Shown: piece by piece, positions 53,884 to 62,717 of the stretch
Numbering within the stretch: position 1 is the first letter of the stretch
Layout: each line of letters starts with the position of its first letter
Assembly: GCF_000009265.1 (NCBI RefSeq)
Contig: NC_008379.1
Coordinates: 1-64,000, forward strand
Length of the DNA stretch: 64,000 nucleotides
Source: Rhizobium johnstonii 3841
Lineage (GTDB): Bacteria; Pseudomonadota; Alphaproteobacteria; Rhizobiales; Rhizobiaceae
Direction: 5' to 3'
The notes under the pieces: model-generated
Seen by the model: only the letters and a program-made list of their open reading frames with translations
What the model was told of the DNA's origin: nothing
Database searches by the model: none
Program-made: the position numbers and the translations under genes

Positions 53884-55899
53884 ATGCCCGAAAATACCCC
53901 CACTGAGACGCCGCGCTCAGGATGGTTCTTAATGCCGATGCAAGCGCTCGTCGCCCCTCTGCTGGCGATGCCGCGGGTTGCCAAACGCGCTCTGGCCTTG
54001 CTGCTGGATTCCAGCTTTTGTGTTCTGACGATCTGGCTGGCCTATTGTTTCCGCCTAAACGAATGGACGGTGCTGACAGGTGTGCAGTGGCTGCCGGTCT
54101 TCGTTTCGCTCTGTATGGCACTTCCCATCTTCATCGTCATGGGCATGTATCGGGCGATCTTCCGCTATGCCAATATGGCTGCTTTCATTACTGTTCTGAA
54201 GGCGATTGCGATCTACGGCGTCGCCTTCATGACGATATTTACAGCACTCAGCGTCCCCGGTGTTCCGAGAACCGTCGGCATCCTCCAGCCCTTCCTTCTG
54301 TTGATTGCGATCGGCCTGTCGAGGTTGAGTATCCGCTACTGGCTCGGGGATGCCTACCAGCGCATCCTTCACAAGAATATGCTCGCCAAGGTGTTGATCT
54401 ATGGGGCAGGGACGGCCGGGCGGCAACTGGCCGGTGCCTTGATCAACAGTGCCGAACTCAATGTCGTCGGCTATCTGGATGATGATCCGCGTCTCAAGGG
54501 CGGCGTCATGGGTGGTTTGCCGATCTACGACCCCTCGGATCTTCCGGTGCTTGCCGAATCTCTCGGCGTGCACAACGTGCTTCTTGCACTTCCCTCCGCA
54601 TCGCGGCAGCGTCGCAACGAAATCCTGGAGCACATCCGTAAAGCCAGGGTCAATGTTCGCACGTTGCCGGATCTCACTGCCCTGGCTCAGGGACGCATCG
54701 CCGTCTCCGACATCCGAGAGCTGGAGATCGAAGATCTTCTGGGAAGAGAAGCGGTCGCGCCGCGCCAGGAGCTACTCGACAAGTCGATGCGCAACAAGGT
54801 GGTGATGGTCACCGGTGCTGGCGGCTCGATCGGCGGCGAGCTATGTCGTCAGATTTTGCGCACCGGGCCTTCCAGCCTGATCCTCATCGATCAGAACGAG
54901 TTTGCGCTTTACAATATCCATGCCGAATTGCAGAAGCTCGCCGAACTGTACAAGCATGAAAATATGCAGATCGTTCCGATTCTGTGTTCTGTCCGCGATC
55001 AGGATCGCATGGAACATGTCATGCAGAGCTGGCGACCTCAGACGCTCTATCATGCAGCCGCTTACAAGCATGTTCCCCTTGTCGAACACAATGCCGTGGA
55101 AGGCATCAAGAACAACGTGATGGGTACGTTGGTCGCGGCACGCGCGGCGAATAAATGCGGCGTCTCGAATTTCGTGCTGATCAGCACAGACAAAGCCGTG
55201 CGTCCGACAAATGTGATGGGCGCCAGCAAGAGGCTGGCGGAGATGGTTCTGCAGGCGCTTGCGGCGGAATCGGCGACCGACAGAATGCGAACGAATTTCT
55301 CCATGGTCCGTTTCGGAAACGTCCTCGGCTCCTCCGGATCTGTCGTGCCGCTTTTCCGGCAGCAGATCAAGGAGGGCGGCCCGGTGACACTGACACATCC
55401 TGATATAACCCGCTACTTCATGACCATTTCGGAGGCTTCTCAACTCGTCATACAGGCCGGCGCGATGGCGGAGGGCGGAGATGTCTTCCTGCTCGACATG
55501 GGAGAGCCGGTTCGCATCGCAGATCTCGCCCGCAAGATGGTGGAGCTTTCCGGGCTGGCCGTCCGGGACGAAGACAATCCCGAAGGCGATATCGAGCTGT
55601 CCGTTACCGGTCTTCGACCCGGCGAGAAGCTCTTTGAAGAGCTGTTGATCGGGGATAATCCTGAAACAACCGAACATCCTCGGATTATGAAGGCGCGCGA
55701 GGATTTCCTGTCCTGGGCGGAGCTGTCGCGAAGGCTCAACGCGCTCAACGCGGCGTTGGACCGGAACGATATGATCGCTGCACGTGCGACATTGGCGGAG
55801 CTCGTTTCCGGCTATTCGTCAACGGGTGAGGTCTCGGATCTGGCTTTCACCGGCGCCGAGCCAATACGGCTACCTCAGACAATTCAAAGCAAGCTGTAG
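53884..55899 (+). CDS. UDP-sugar 4,6-dehydratase, membrane type (PglF/WbpM/CapD family)
   Basis: A 671-residue protein. Four to five N-terminal membrane segments are followed by a first Rossmann domain (GAGTAGRQLAGALI) and the catalytic SDR domain (VTGAGGSIGGELCRQI; ISTDKAVRPTNVMGASKR, where TDK replaces the classical YxxxK; RFGNVLGSSGSV). It makes UDP-4-keto-6-deoxy sugars for di-amino sugars such as bacillosamine or QuiNAc. It follows the sugar transferase by 123 bp. Confidence 0.92.
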   Translation: MPENTPTETPRSGWFLMPMQALVAPLLAMPRVAKRALALLLDSSFCVLTIWLAYCFRLNEWTVLTGVQWLPVFVSLCMALPIFIVMGMYRAIFRYANMAAFITVLKAIAIYGVAFMTIFTALSVPGVPRTVGILQPFLLLIAIGLSRLSIRYWLGDAYQRILHKNMLAKVLIYGAGTAGRQLAGALINSAELNVVGYLDDDPRLKGGVMGGLPIYDPSDLPVLAESLGVHNVLLALPSASRQRRNEILEHIRKARVNVRTLPDLTALAQGRIAVSDIRELEIEDLLGREAVAPRQELLDKSMRNKVVMVTGAGGSIGGELCRQILRTGPSSLILIDQNEFALYNIHAELQKLAELYKHENMQIVPILCSVRDQDRMEHVMQSWRPQTLYHAAAYKHVPLVEHNAVEGIKNNVMGTLVAARAANKCGVSNFVLISTDKAVRPTNVMGASKRLAEMVLQALAAESATDRMRTNFSMVRFGNVLGSSGSVVPLFRQQIKEGGPVTLTHPDITRYFMTISEASQLVIQAGAMAEGGDVFLLDMGEPVRIADLARKMVELSGLAVRDEDNPEGDIELSVTGLRPGEKLFEELLIGDNPETTEHPRIMKAREDFLSWAELSRRLNALNAALDRNDMIAARATLAELVSGYSSTGEVSDLAFTGAEPIRLPQTIQSKL

Positions 55900-55927
55900 G
55901 GTCTGCAGGCTTAAGGGGTGCCGGACG

Positions 55928-57226
55928 TCAGCTCCGAACGACGGGCGCAAAGCCCGTGCTGCCGCGATCCGCACAAATAAGGGCGACCATGTAGGCGAAG
56001 ATCGGATCCAAAGCTTTCTGATTGAACATAATGCCAAAGCTGCCCGTGATGACGTAGCTGCTGAACAGCAGAAGAGCGAGCGCAATCGCTAAATCCCGGC
56101 CCGGTCCCGCTTCTTTTCTCCACGCGCCGATCACGGGCGTCAGCAGCATCAGCGAAAGCGCTGCAATGCCGAAAACGCCGGCGTCGATTCCCGCGGTCAG
56201 AAAGCCGTTATGGACATGCGAGTAAGGCAGCTTCGGCCTTATATTATCGGGAAGCTCTGCCAAAACCGAAGCCATCCGGTTCTGCGGGCCATAACCCGTC
56301 AACGGGTCCTTACTGATTGCTGATAGTGCGCCTTTGTACAAGGCGAACCGGGCACTCAGCGACGTGATCTCGCCGTCGGTGCGTTCGAGCGATGTCAGAT
56401 TTTCCTGAAGCGCCTGGATGCGATGAAGGATCTGGCCGCTGCCCAGGGTGATAAGTCCCGCCAACAGCAAGGAGCTGGTAATAGCCAGGCTGCGCAAACT
56501 CAGATGGAAGCTGTGTTTGCGAAAGTACCAGAGGAAGATGACGATATGGATGGGAATGACCAGCCAGGCCGAGCGCGTTCCGGAAAGCAGGACGCAGCCT
56601 AGACCCGCGGCATATCCCAATATCGCAATTCTTTGCTCCACGCTTCTGGGAGATTGAACGTTGAGAAGCGCAATGCCGCCGAAAAGAACGCCTATGACGC
56701 CCAGGAGTGCTGCGTTCGAAGTCCCGGCCTCTGCCCTCTCCATCAGAAACATGATCTGCAGGAGACTGAAAAGAAAGGTGACGATCATGCCGATGCCTGC
56801 GCCGAGGATAAAGAGCGGCACGAGACTGCCATCGGGAGATTGGCGCATCCGCGGCAATATCAGCCAGACCGAAAAGAAAGGCAGAAGCCGGAATATCCAG
56901 TCCAGTTCTTCGGAGTAAGGCGGGTTGATGAAGATGCTCGCGATCATCACCAGCGGGTAGATCGACATGCCAATGGCCACCAGCCGGTCGGATTTCGACA
57001 AGTTCAAGGCGAGGCTGCCCGTGGCCAGACAGTAGGCGCCCCATACCATCGACGCGAGGAGGATGAAGGAGTTAAAGTTCGGCGAAAGCCCTGGAAGGAT
57101 CGCAAAGAGAAAGACCGCAATGCGGTTGTTTCGGTCGAGTGCACTTCCGGCCTCATTCCCGGGATAAAGCACCGCCATCTTGAGTTGTCTGAAATAATTC
57201 ACTTTGCCGGTCCTGACCGTGGCCAT
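55928..57226 (-). CDS. O-antigen ligase / polymerase-type membrane protein
   Basis: A 432-residue polytopic protein with about 10-12 membrane segments and a large periplasmic loop ending in YSHVHNGFLTAGIDAGVFGI, the H-x-N-G ligase motif of the WaaL/Wzy family. It would join or polymerise surface polysaccharide. Convergent with the dehydratase gene, 28 bp apart, so these genes share a locus but not a transcript. Confidence 0.85.
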   Translation of the reverse strand: MATVRTGKVNYFRQLKMAVLYPGNEAGSALDRNNRIAVFLFAILPGLSPNFNSFILLASMVWGAYCLATGSLALNLSKSDRLVAIGMSIYPLVMIASIFINPPYSEELDWIFRLLPFFSVWLILPRMRQSPDGSLVPLFILGAGIGMIVTFLFSLLQIMFLMERAEAGTSNAALLGVIGVLFGGIALLNVQSPRSVEQRIAILGYAAGLGCVLLSGTRSAWLVIPIHIVIFLWYFRKHSFHLSLRSLAITSSLLLAGLITLGSGQILHRIQALQENLTSLERTDGEITSLSARFALYKGALSAISKDPLTGYGPQNRMASVLAELPDNIRPKLPYSHVHNGFLTAGIDAGVFGIAALSLMLLTPVIGAWRKEAGPGRDLAIALALLLFSSYVITGSFGIMFNQKALDPIFAYMVALICADRGSTGFAPVVRS

Positions 57227-57525
57227 ACTGCCTCGCTAAGGATCGCGATCACGGCTGTCAAGCTGTGATGACGGTGCAATCTGTGGCTTTATTTGACGTG
57301 GTATTCCGGCAACAGTCGTCTGGACAGACGTGGTTCTGTTCGATGATGGGTGACAAAGGGGTACGAAGGTAAGACCGGCTTCAACAGAAAACACGTCTGG
57401 GGTGCGGGCGTGATGTGAAGGTTTGATAGCCAGCAGCCGACGAGCGTATCGAGAGAAAGAAGGCGGCATCATCGCGATCGGCGAAGACCCGATGCATGCG
57501 CCTCGTTGAAGTGACGCGGCTGCCG
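57227..57525 (-). other. Intergenic stretch
   Basis: About 300 bp. No gene, box or strong hairpin noticed. Confidence 0.35.
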
Positions 57526-57777
57526 CTACCGCCAATATGGGCGTGTCGAACCTTCCGCCGACGATCGACCAAGGAGATATCCAAGCCCGAATGCGACAAT
57601 GCCGGTAGTGAGCAGCAATGCGCTTGCGGTATGCGGGTGCTCTCTGGCACCGAAGGCGACGGCATAAGCCTCACGTTTCATCTCTCTGGCTGCCGACTTC
57701 GCGACCTTGGTCAATCCCTCCGGCTGCTCAGCCGGCGTTCCGGTGAATCCGGCGTTCAAGTTCTGTTTGTCGGTCAT
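57526..57777 (-). CDS. Small membrane-anchored protein
   Basis: An 83-residue protein starting MTDKQNLNAGFTGTPAEQPE. It has a charged helix (VAKSAAREMKREAYAVAFGA), one membrane segment (ALLLTTGIVAFGLGYLLG) and a short tail. The layout resembles ElaB/YqjD-type stress proteins. It is 53 bp downstream of the DUF2934 gene in the same direction. Confidence 0.6.
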   Translation of the reverse strand: MTDKQNLNAGFTGTPAEQPEGLTKVAKSAAREMKREAYAVAFGAREHPHTASALLLTTGIVAFGLGYLLGRSSAEGSTRPYWR

Positions 57778-57830
57778 GTCGACGACCTTTCTTAATGACA
57801 AGAGGTCTGAGATTGGCGCGAGGCGGAAAG

Positions 57831-58235
57831 TCAATCCTGCTCGCGTGTGCCGGGAGAGGCTTCGCGTTGATCGGCGTCCTCGAGATCGGTCTTGACGAGG
57901 AATGCATCGGTATGTTCGCGCGAGGCCTCTCGCAATGCTGCGAGGTTTGGAGGATCATCGGCTTCGCCCTGCTGTGCATCGAGTTCATGTTCGGCCAGGG
58001 TCCAGTGATGCCCGTGCTTGCCTTCCGGCCTCCCTTCATTCTCCCACAGGGAATATGCCCTTCCTCGGATCTCCTCCTCGCGGCTGGCTGCTGGCGACCC
58101 GCCGCTCAGCCTGTCGATTTGGTTTGCGGCTCGCGGAGCCATCTTCCGTCCGCCTGCGTCCGCGGCGGGTGGAGTTTTCGACCGGCCGCCGTCAGTCGTA
58201 TTTTCGCTTGTCTTGCGTGGTGCTGGCTTTTTCAT
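57831..58235 (-). CDS. DUF2934-family protein
   Basis: A 134-residue hydrophilic protein with AAGGAG before the ATG at 58235. The DUF2934 motif EEEIRGRAYSLWENEGRPEG followed by HHWTLAEHEL is at about 53-84. The flanks are disordered (lysine/proline/alanine-rich). Function unknown; in rhizobia such genes are often stress-associated. Confidence 0.78.
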   Translation of the reverse strand: MKKPAPRKTSENTTDGGRSKTPPAADAGGRKMAPRAANQIDRLSGGSPAASREEEIRGRAYSLWENEGRPEGKHGHHWTLAEHELDAQQGEADDPPNLAALREASREHTDAFLVKTDLEDADQREASPGTREQD

Positions 58236-58459
58236 GAGAGTCTCCTTGCGGATCTCAACCAACTTGGCCGATCTAAGTTCCAAACAAAGAGTGCCTCGGC
58301 GTAGAGATCGGCTTTCCATAGGTCTATGCCGTTCACCCGCGCTGTCGCACCGTAATTACCGTTCAATGTTTTTGTCTCGAGCCCGCGGCCCGCCGGTCGA
58401 CTTGCTCAATTCGTGAAGCGCCGAACCTTGAACGGCATGTCTTGGCACGGCGATAAAAC

Positions 58460-58477
58460 TGATATACTAGTATGCCA
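58460..58477 (+). promoter_or_regulatory. Palindromic operator candidate for the GntR regulator
   Basis: The core ATACTAGTAT (58464-58473) is a perfect palindrome, and the 18-bp extension with TG...CA ends is partly symmetric. It lies 27 bp before the gntR start. GntR/FadR-type operators have this size, so autoregulation is plausible. Confidence 0.45.
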
Positions 58478-58503
58478 CGGAGTTTCAGCGTCCCGGTATA
58501 TTC

Positions 58504-59226
58504 ATGCAGCAAGCATCAGAAACCGAAGTTTTGGTCGTCCCGGCATCGCGGGAGGACGGGGGTAGGCTGCGCCGTATCACCACGGCCGGCGCCATCTACG
58601 ATCGCCTCTATGCCGACATCGTGTCGTTACGGATGCCGCCTGGCATGCTGTTGCAGGAAAAGCGGATCGCCGATGATTTCGGCGTCAGCCGCACGCCGGT
58701 ACGCGAGGCGCTGCTCCGGCTTTCCGAAGGCGGACTGGTCGATATCTACCCGCAGTCGGGCACCGTCGTGTCGCGGGTGCCTGTCTCGGCGATCCCTGAG
58801 GCGGTCGTCGTGCGCAAGGCGCTCGAAGGCGCGACAGTCGATGCTGCGGCTCTGACCGCGACGACCGCCGATATCGCCCGTCTCGACGCCATCATTGCCC
58901 GGCAGCGGGCGCATGCCGCGACCGGCAATGCCTCGGGCTTCCATGAGGAGGACGAGGCCTTCCATGAGGCGATCACGCAGATATCGGGTTATCCCGGCAT
59001 CTGGGCAATCCTGAAAACGGTCAAGGTGCAGATCGACCGGGCACGGCGCCTGACGTTACCGGTGCTTGGGCGCATGGATAATGTCGTGCAGGAACACATG
59101 ATCATCCGCGATGCGCTGGCCGCCCATGATGCGGCGGCGGCACGCAGTGCGATGATCCATCATCTGAGTGCCGTCATTCCCGATGTCGACGAGTTGCGCG
59201 CGCGTTACCCCCATTATTTCTGCTGA
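58504..59226 (+). CDS. GntR-family regulator with FCD domain
   Basis: A 240-residue regulator. The N-terminal winged helix (TAGAIYDRLYADIVSLRMPP; FGVSRTPVREALLRLSEGGL) and C-terminal FCD ligand domain (EDEAFHEAITQISGYPGIW; EHMIIRDALAAHD, with metal-type histidines) are clear. It lies 44 bp before uxuA in the same direction and probably controls hexuronate use, sensing an intermediate of that pathway. Confidence 0.9.
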   Translation: MQQASETEVLVVPASREDGGRLRRITTAGAIYDRLYADIVSLRMPPGMLLQEKRIADDFGVSRTPVREALLRLSEGGLVDIYPQSGTVVSRVPVSAIPEAVVVRKALEGATVDAAALTATTADIARLDAIIARQRAHAATGNASGFHEEDEAFHEAITQISGYPGIWAILKTVKVQIDRARRLTLPVLGRMDNVVQEHMIIRDALAAHDAAAARSAMIHHLSAVIPDVDELRARYPHYFC

Positions 59227-59270
59227 CGGCAGGCCAACACGAAACGAAAAGCGAGAGGGAAGGAAGAAGG

Positions 59271-60458
59271 ATGCGACAGGGTTGGAGATGGTTCGGACCG
59301 GAAGCGCCGGTGACGCTGGATGATGTCCGCCAGACGGGCGCGACGAATATCGTCTCTTCGCTGCATCAGGTGCCGATCGGCAGGGCCTGGACGGAGAAGG
59401 AAGTGCGCGATCGCCAGTCTCTGATCGAGACGACGCCTGGCGACCGCTCGCCGCTCGTCTGGTCGGTGGTCGAGAGCATCCCGATCCCCGATGCCGTCAA
59501 GCGCAAGGGCGGGGAGGCAAAGGCCGAAATCGAGGCGTGGATCGCCAGTCTCGAAGCGGTCGCCGCCTGTGGCATTCCGATCGTCTGCTATAATTTCATG
59601 CCGGTGGTGGACTGGACCCGCACCGAACTCGATTTCGTGACGCCGACCGGCGCCACCGCCATGCGCTTCGACCACGAGCGTTTTGCAGCCTTCGATCTCT
59701 TCATTCTGGAACGGCCGGATGCGGCGCAGCACTATTCCAGCGAAGACCGCGAACGGGCGCGTACCGTCTTCGAGGCGATGACGGACGACGAGGTCGCCGA
59801 CATCACCCGCATCATCACCTCGGCCCTGCCGGGGTCAACCACCGAACCTCTGACCATTCCGGCTTTCCGCGAAAAGCTCGTCGCCTATAGTGGCATCGAT
59901 GCCGCAAGACTGCGCCGGCACCTGATCGAATTCCTGGAGGCGGTGACGCCGGCTGCCGAAGCCCGCGGCGTCAAGCTGACGCTGCATCCCGATGATCCGC
60001 CGCGTTCGCTGTTCGGCCTGCCGCGCATTGCCTCGACGGCGGACGACTATGCCGCTCTCTTCGATGCGGTGCCGTCGGCGGCGAACGGCATGTGTTATTG
60101 CACCGGCAGCCTCGGCGTCCGCGCCGAAAACGATCTGCCGGCGATCGCCCGACGCTTTGCCTCGCGCATCCACTTCGCCCATCTGCGCGCCACGACGCGC
60201 GAGGGTGACGGCCGGACATTCCATGAAAGCGCCCATCTGGAAGGCGACGTCGATATGGTCGCCGTTCTCAGCGAACTGGTCGCGGAAGACCGCCGCCGCA
60301 GTCCCGAAGACACCATGGTGTTCCGATCGGACCATGGCCATCGCATGCTCGACGACCTCGACAAGGTCGTCACACCAGGCTACCCGGCAATCGGCCGCAT
60401 GCGCGGCCTCGCCGAACTGCGCGGCATCCTGCATGCGCTGGGCGCTCCGCCAAACTGA
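59271..60458 (+). CDS. uxuA: Mannonate dehydratase
   Basis: A 395-residue enzyme that dehydrates D-mannonate to 2-keto-3-deoxygluconate in glucuronate breakdown. UxuA landmarks: MRQGWRWFGPEAPVTLDDVR, GIPIVCYNFMPVVDWTRT, LTLHPDDPPRSLFGLPRI and SDHGHRMLDDL (metal ligands). Length matches E. coli UxuA. The other pathway genes (uxuB, uxaC) are not in the window. Confidence 0.95.
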   Translation: MRQGWRWFGPEAPVTLDDVRQTGATNIVSSLHQVPIGRAWTEKEVRDRQSLIETTPGDRSPLVWSVVESIPIPDAVKRKGGEAKAEIEAWIASLEAVAACGIPIVCYNFMPVVDWTRTELDFVTPTGATAMRFDHERFAAFDLFILERPDAAQHYSSEDRERARTVFEAMTDDEVADITRIITSALPGSTTEPLTIPAFREKLVAYSGIDAARLRRHLIEFLEAVTPAAEARGVKLTLHPDDPPRSLFGLPRIASTADDYAALFDAVPSAANGMCYCTGSLGVRAENDLPAIARRFASRIHFAHLRATTREGDGRTFHESAHLEGDVDMVAVLSELVAEDRRRSPEDTMVFRSDHGHRMLDDLDKVVTPGYPAIGRMRGLAELRGILHALGAPPN

Positions 60459-60503
60459 GGCGTTGTCTCTGGCCGAGGAGGGGCAAGACGTTGCCACTTG
60501 TCT

Positions 60504-60666
60504 CTTCTCCCCAGCGGGGAGAAGTGCCGGAGCGATAGCGAGGCGATGAGGGGGCTTCACGGCATACCGCTCAATATTGCCCTTCGCTTGCGCTCAGTGC
60601 ACTCGCTCCTATCGTCGCTCGCCCCCTCATCTGCCCTTCGGGCATCTTCTCCCCGCTGGGGAGAAG
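60504..60666. repeat. RIME-like intergenic repeat
   Basis: Two perfect hairpins with the same 9-bp stem, CTTCTCCCC-AGC-GGGGAGAAG at 60504-60524 and CTTCTCCCC-GCT-GGGGAGAAG at 60646-60666, bracket GATGAGGGGGC (60545) and its complement GCCCCCTCATC (60621). The whole 163 bp is itself an inverted repeat. This is the pattern of the Rhizobium intergenic mosaic elements scattered over rhizobial genomes. It sits between convergent uxuA and tetR. Confidence 0.8.
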
Positions 60667-60725
60667 GGAGAGCAAGTGCTCACCCGTAAACAAAAATCAT
60701 TACGCTCTGAAGCCCGAGCGATGCT

Positions 60726-61373
60726 TCAGAGCGCGCAACCTTTCAGGAAAAGATCGGCGCACATCTTCGCCCGCGCCTGGATCGCCTCGATCTTCGGCGG
60801 CGTTTCCTGGCGCAGGATCGCCGCGCGCTGCGGCTCCATGGTCATCATGCCGCGCAGCATGCCGCAGGCCAAGTGCGGATCGTCGAGTGCAATAAGGCCG
60901 CGGTCGACCTGCAAGCGCAGCCAGTTTTCCATCAGCGCGTTGGTGCGCAGGATCGCCTGTTCGTAGAAGGATGTGGCGATCTCCGGAAAACGGTCCGACT
61001 CGGCGATGACAAGGCGCATGATGGTGACCGTATCTTCAGAAAGCGTCAGCATGCCGTAGGCCGTCAGCATGCGCTCCAGTCCATCTCTCAGATCGGCGGC
61101 GGCAAGCATCGGGGGATCGAGCGCCAGCAGGAAGCGGCTGATACGCTCGGAGACCACGCTGGCGAAGAGATCGGCCTTGGTCGGAAACAGCCGGTAGAGC
61201 GTCTTTGTGGAAACACCAGCCTCCTGGGCGATCGTGGCAATGCTTGCCGCCGCGTAGCCGTTATCGTGAAACTGGGTGTCTGCCGCTTCGACGATCAGGT
61301 TCCTGGTGTCGTCGTCACAGCGTAACTGCGGCCTGCCTCTCGGCCTCTTCTCAATTTGTTGATTTTGGACCAC
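60726..61373 (-). CDS. TetR-family repressor of the emrAB-like pump
   Basis: A 215-residue TetR protein. The N-terminal helix-turn-helix is IATIAQEAGVSTKTLYRLFP; a basic leader KRPRGRPQ precedes it. I chose the GTG at 61373 (GGAA 8 bases upstream) over an ATG at 61400 that lies within the divergent promoter region. Divergent from emrA with about 130 bp between, it is the likely repressor of the pump, as RmrR-type regulators are in R. etli. Confidence 0.88.
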   Translation of the reverse strand: MVQNQQIEKRPRGRPQLRCDDDTRNLIVEAADTQFHDNGYAAASIATIAQEAGVSTKTLYRLFPTKADLFASVVSERISRFLLALDPPMLAAADLRDGLERMLTAYGMLTLSEDTVTIMRLVIAESDRFPEIATSFYEQAILRTNALMENWLRLQVDRGLIALDDPHLACGMLRGMMTMEPQRAAILRQETPPKIEAIQARAKMCADLFLKGCAL

Positions 61374-61378
61374 GATGA

Positions 61379-61439
61379 TTTTCCAAATTCCTATTGACAT
61401 CCATTTTATAGTGCATATTTTGGAAAACATCAAGTTTCC
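61379..61439. promoter_or_regulatory. Divergent promoter/operator between tetR and emrA
   Basis: It contains a plus-strand -35 TTGACA (61394-61399). An inverted pair TTTTCCAAA (61379-61387) / TTTGGAAAA (61419-61427) is present. A further imperfect palindrome of GGAAA/TTTCC lies at 61422-61439. These repeats are good candidates for TetR binding. Confidence 0.55.
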
Positions 61440-61507
61440 TAAATAGGATTTTACTCGAATTCAGAGGCCGCAGCCCAAGAGACGGCGACCCGTCCAGGAG
61501 AGAGACA

Positions 61508-62692
61508 ATGACCATCAAGAAGCTGCATGCCTTGAACAACAATACCGCCGTCGAAACCACTGCCGAAGCCGCTCCCGCGAGCCTAGATGCCGGCAAGACG
61601 CCGCGCGTTGCCGAGGCCGCCGCACCCATTGCCGAAGAAAAACCCGCCCGCAAGCGCGGCGGCCGTTCCCTGCTTCTCGGCGCCACCGCGCTCGTGCTGA
61701 TCGCCGCCGGCGCCTATTACGGCCATGATTACTGGACGGTCGGTCGCTTCCATATCTCGACCGACGATGCCTATGTGAAGGCCGACAACAGCACCATCGC
61801 CCCCAAGGTATCAGGCTATCTTGCCGAAGTCCTCGTCATGGATAACGAGACGGTGAAGGCCGGTCAGCCGCTCGCCCGTATCGACGATCGCGACTTCAAG
61901 GCAGCCCTCGATCAGGCCAGCGCCGATGTCGCTGCCGCCGAAGCCACCGTCAACGCCAAGCAGGCTTCTCTCGATATCCAGCAGTCGACGATTGCCGCCG
62001 CCCGCGCGACCGTCGATGTCGACCGCGCCAATGAGACCTTTGCCGAGCAGAACAACAAGCGTTATTCGAACCTCGCCACCAGCGGCTATGCCCCGGTCCA
62101 GACGGCACAGCAGGCCGCCTCGCAGATCGCTGCCGCCCAGGCCTCGATCGTCCGCGACAGCGCCTCGCTCGATGCCGCCGTCAAGCAGGTCGATCTGCTG
62201 AACGCCGAGCTGGCCCAGGCAAAGGCCGCCCTTGCCCGCAGCCAAGCTGTCCAGCACCAGGCCGAGCTCAACCTTTCCTATGCAACGATCACGGCCCCCG
62301 TCGACGGCACCGTCGGCAACCGGACGCTGCGCGTCGGCCAATATGTCCAGGCCGGCACCCAGCTGATGTCGGTCGTGCCGACGACAGCTGCCTATGTCAT
62401 CGCTAACTATAAGGAAACCCAGCTCACCGACGTCAAGGCCGGCCAGCCTGTCGATATCGAGGTCGATATGTTCCCTGGCCGCACCTATCACGGCCATGTC
62501 GACAGCCTCGCTCCGGCAAGCGGCCAGGAATTCGCGCTGCTGCCGCCTGACAACGCCACCGGCAACTTCACCAAGGTCGTCCAACGCATTCCTGTGAAGA
62601 TCGTGCTCGACGGTGACGCCGCCGCGAACGGCGACCTGCGCCCCGGCATGTCCGTGCAACCAAGCATCGATACCAAGAACGACCGCAGCTAG
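61508..62692 (+). CDS. EmrA/RmrA-like membrane fusion protein
   Basis: A 394-residue adaptor: a cytoplasmic N-terminus, one membrane segment (about 53-74, LLLGATALVLIAAGAYYG), the EmrA motif VGRFHISTDDAYVKADNS, a lipoyl motif, an alanine/glutamine-rich coiled coil and ATITAPVDGTVGNRTLRVGQ. It pairs with the transporter 25 bp downstream. The arrangement matches rmrA of R. etli, a flavonoid-inducible multidrug efflux gene. Confidence 0.92.
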   Translation: MTIKKLHALNNNTAVETTAEAAPASLDAGKTPRVAEAAAPIAEEKPARKRGGRSLLLGATALVLIAAGAYYGHDYWTVGRFHISTDDAYVKADNSTIAPKVSGYLAEVLVMDNETVKAGQPLARIDDRDFKAALDQASADVAAAEATVNAKQASLDIQQSTIAAARATVDVDRANETFAEQNNKRYSNLATSGYAPVQTAQQAASQIAAAQASIVRDSASLDAAVKQVDLLNAELAQAKAALARSQAVQHQAELNLSYATITAPVDGTVGNRTLRVGQYVQAGTQLMSVVPTTAAYVIANYKETQLTDVKAGQPVDIEVDMFPGRTYHGHVDSLAPASGQEFALLPPDNATGNFTKVVQRIPVKIVLDGDAAANGDLRPGMSVQPSIDTKNDRS

Positions 62693-62717
62693 GGCCGGGG
62701 GACGAGGAGTTCGTGTC

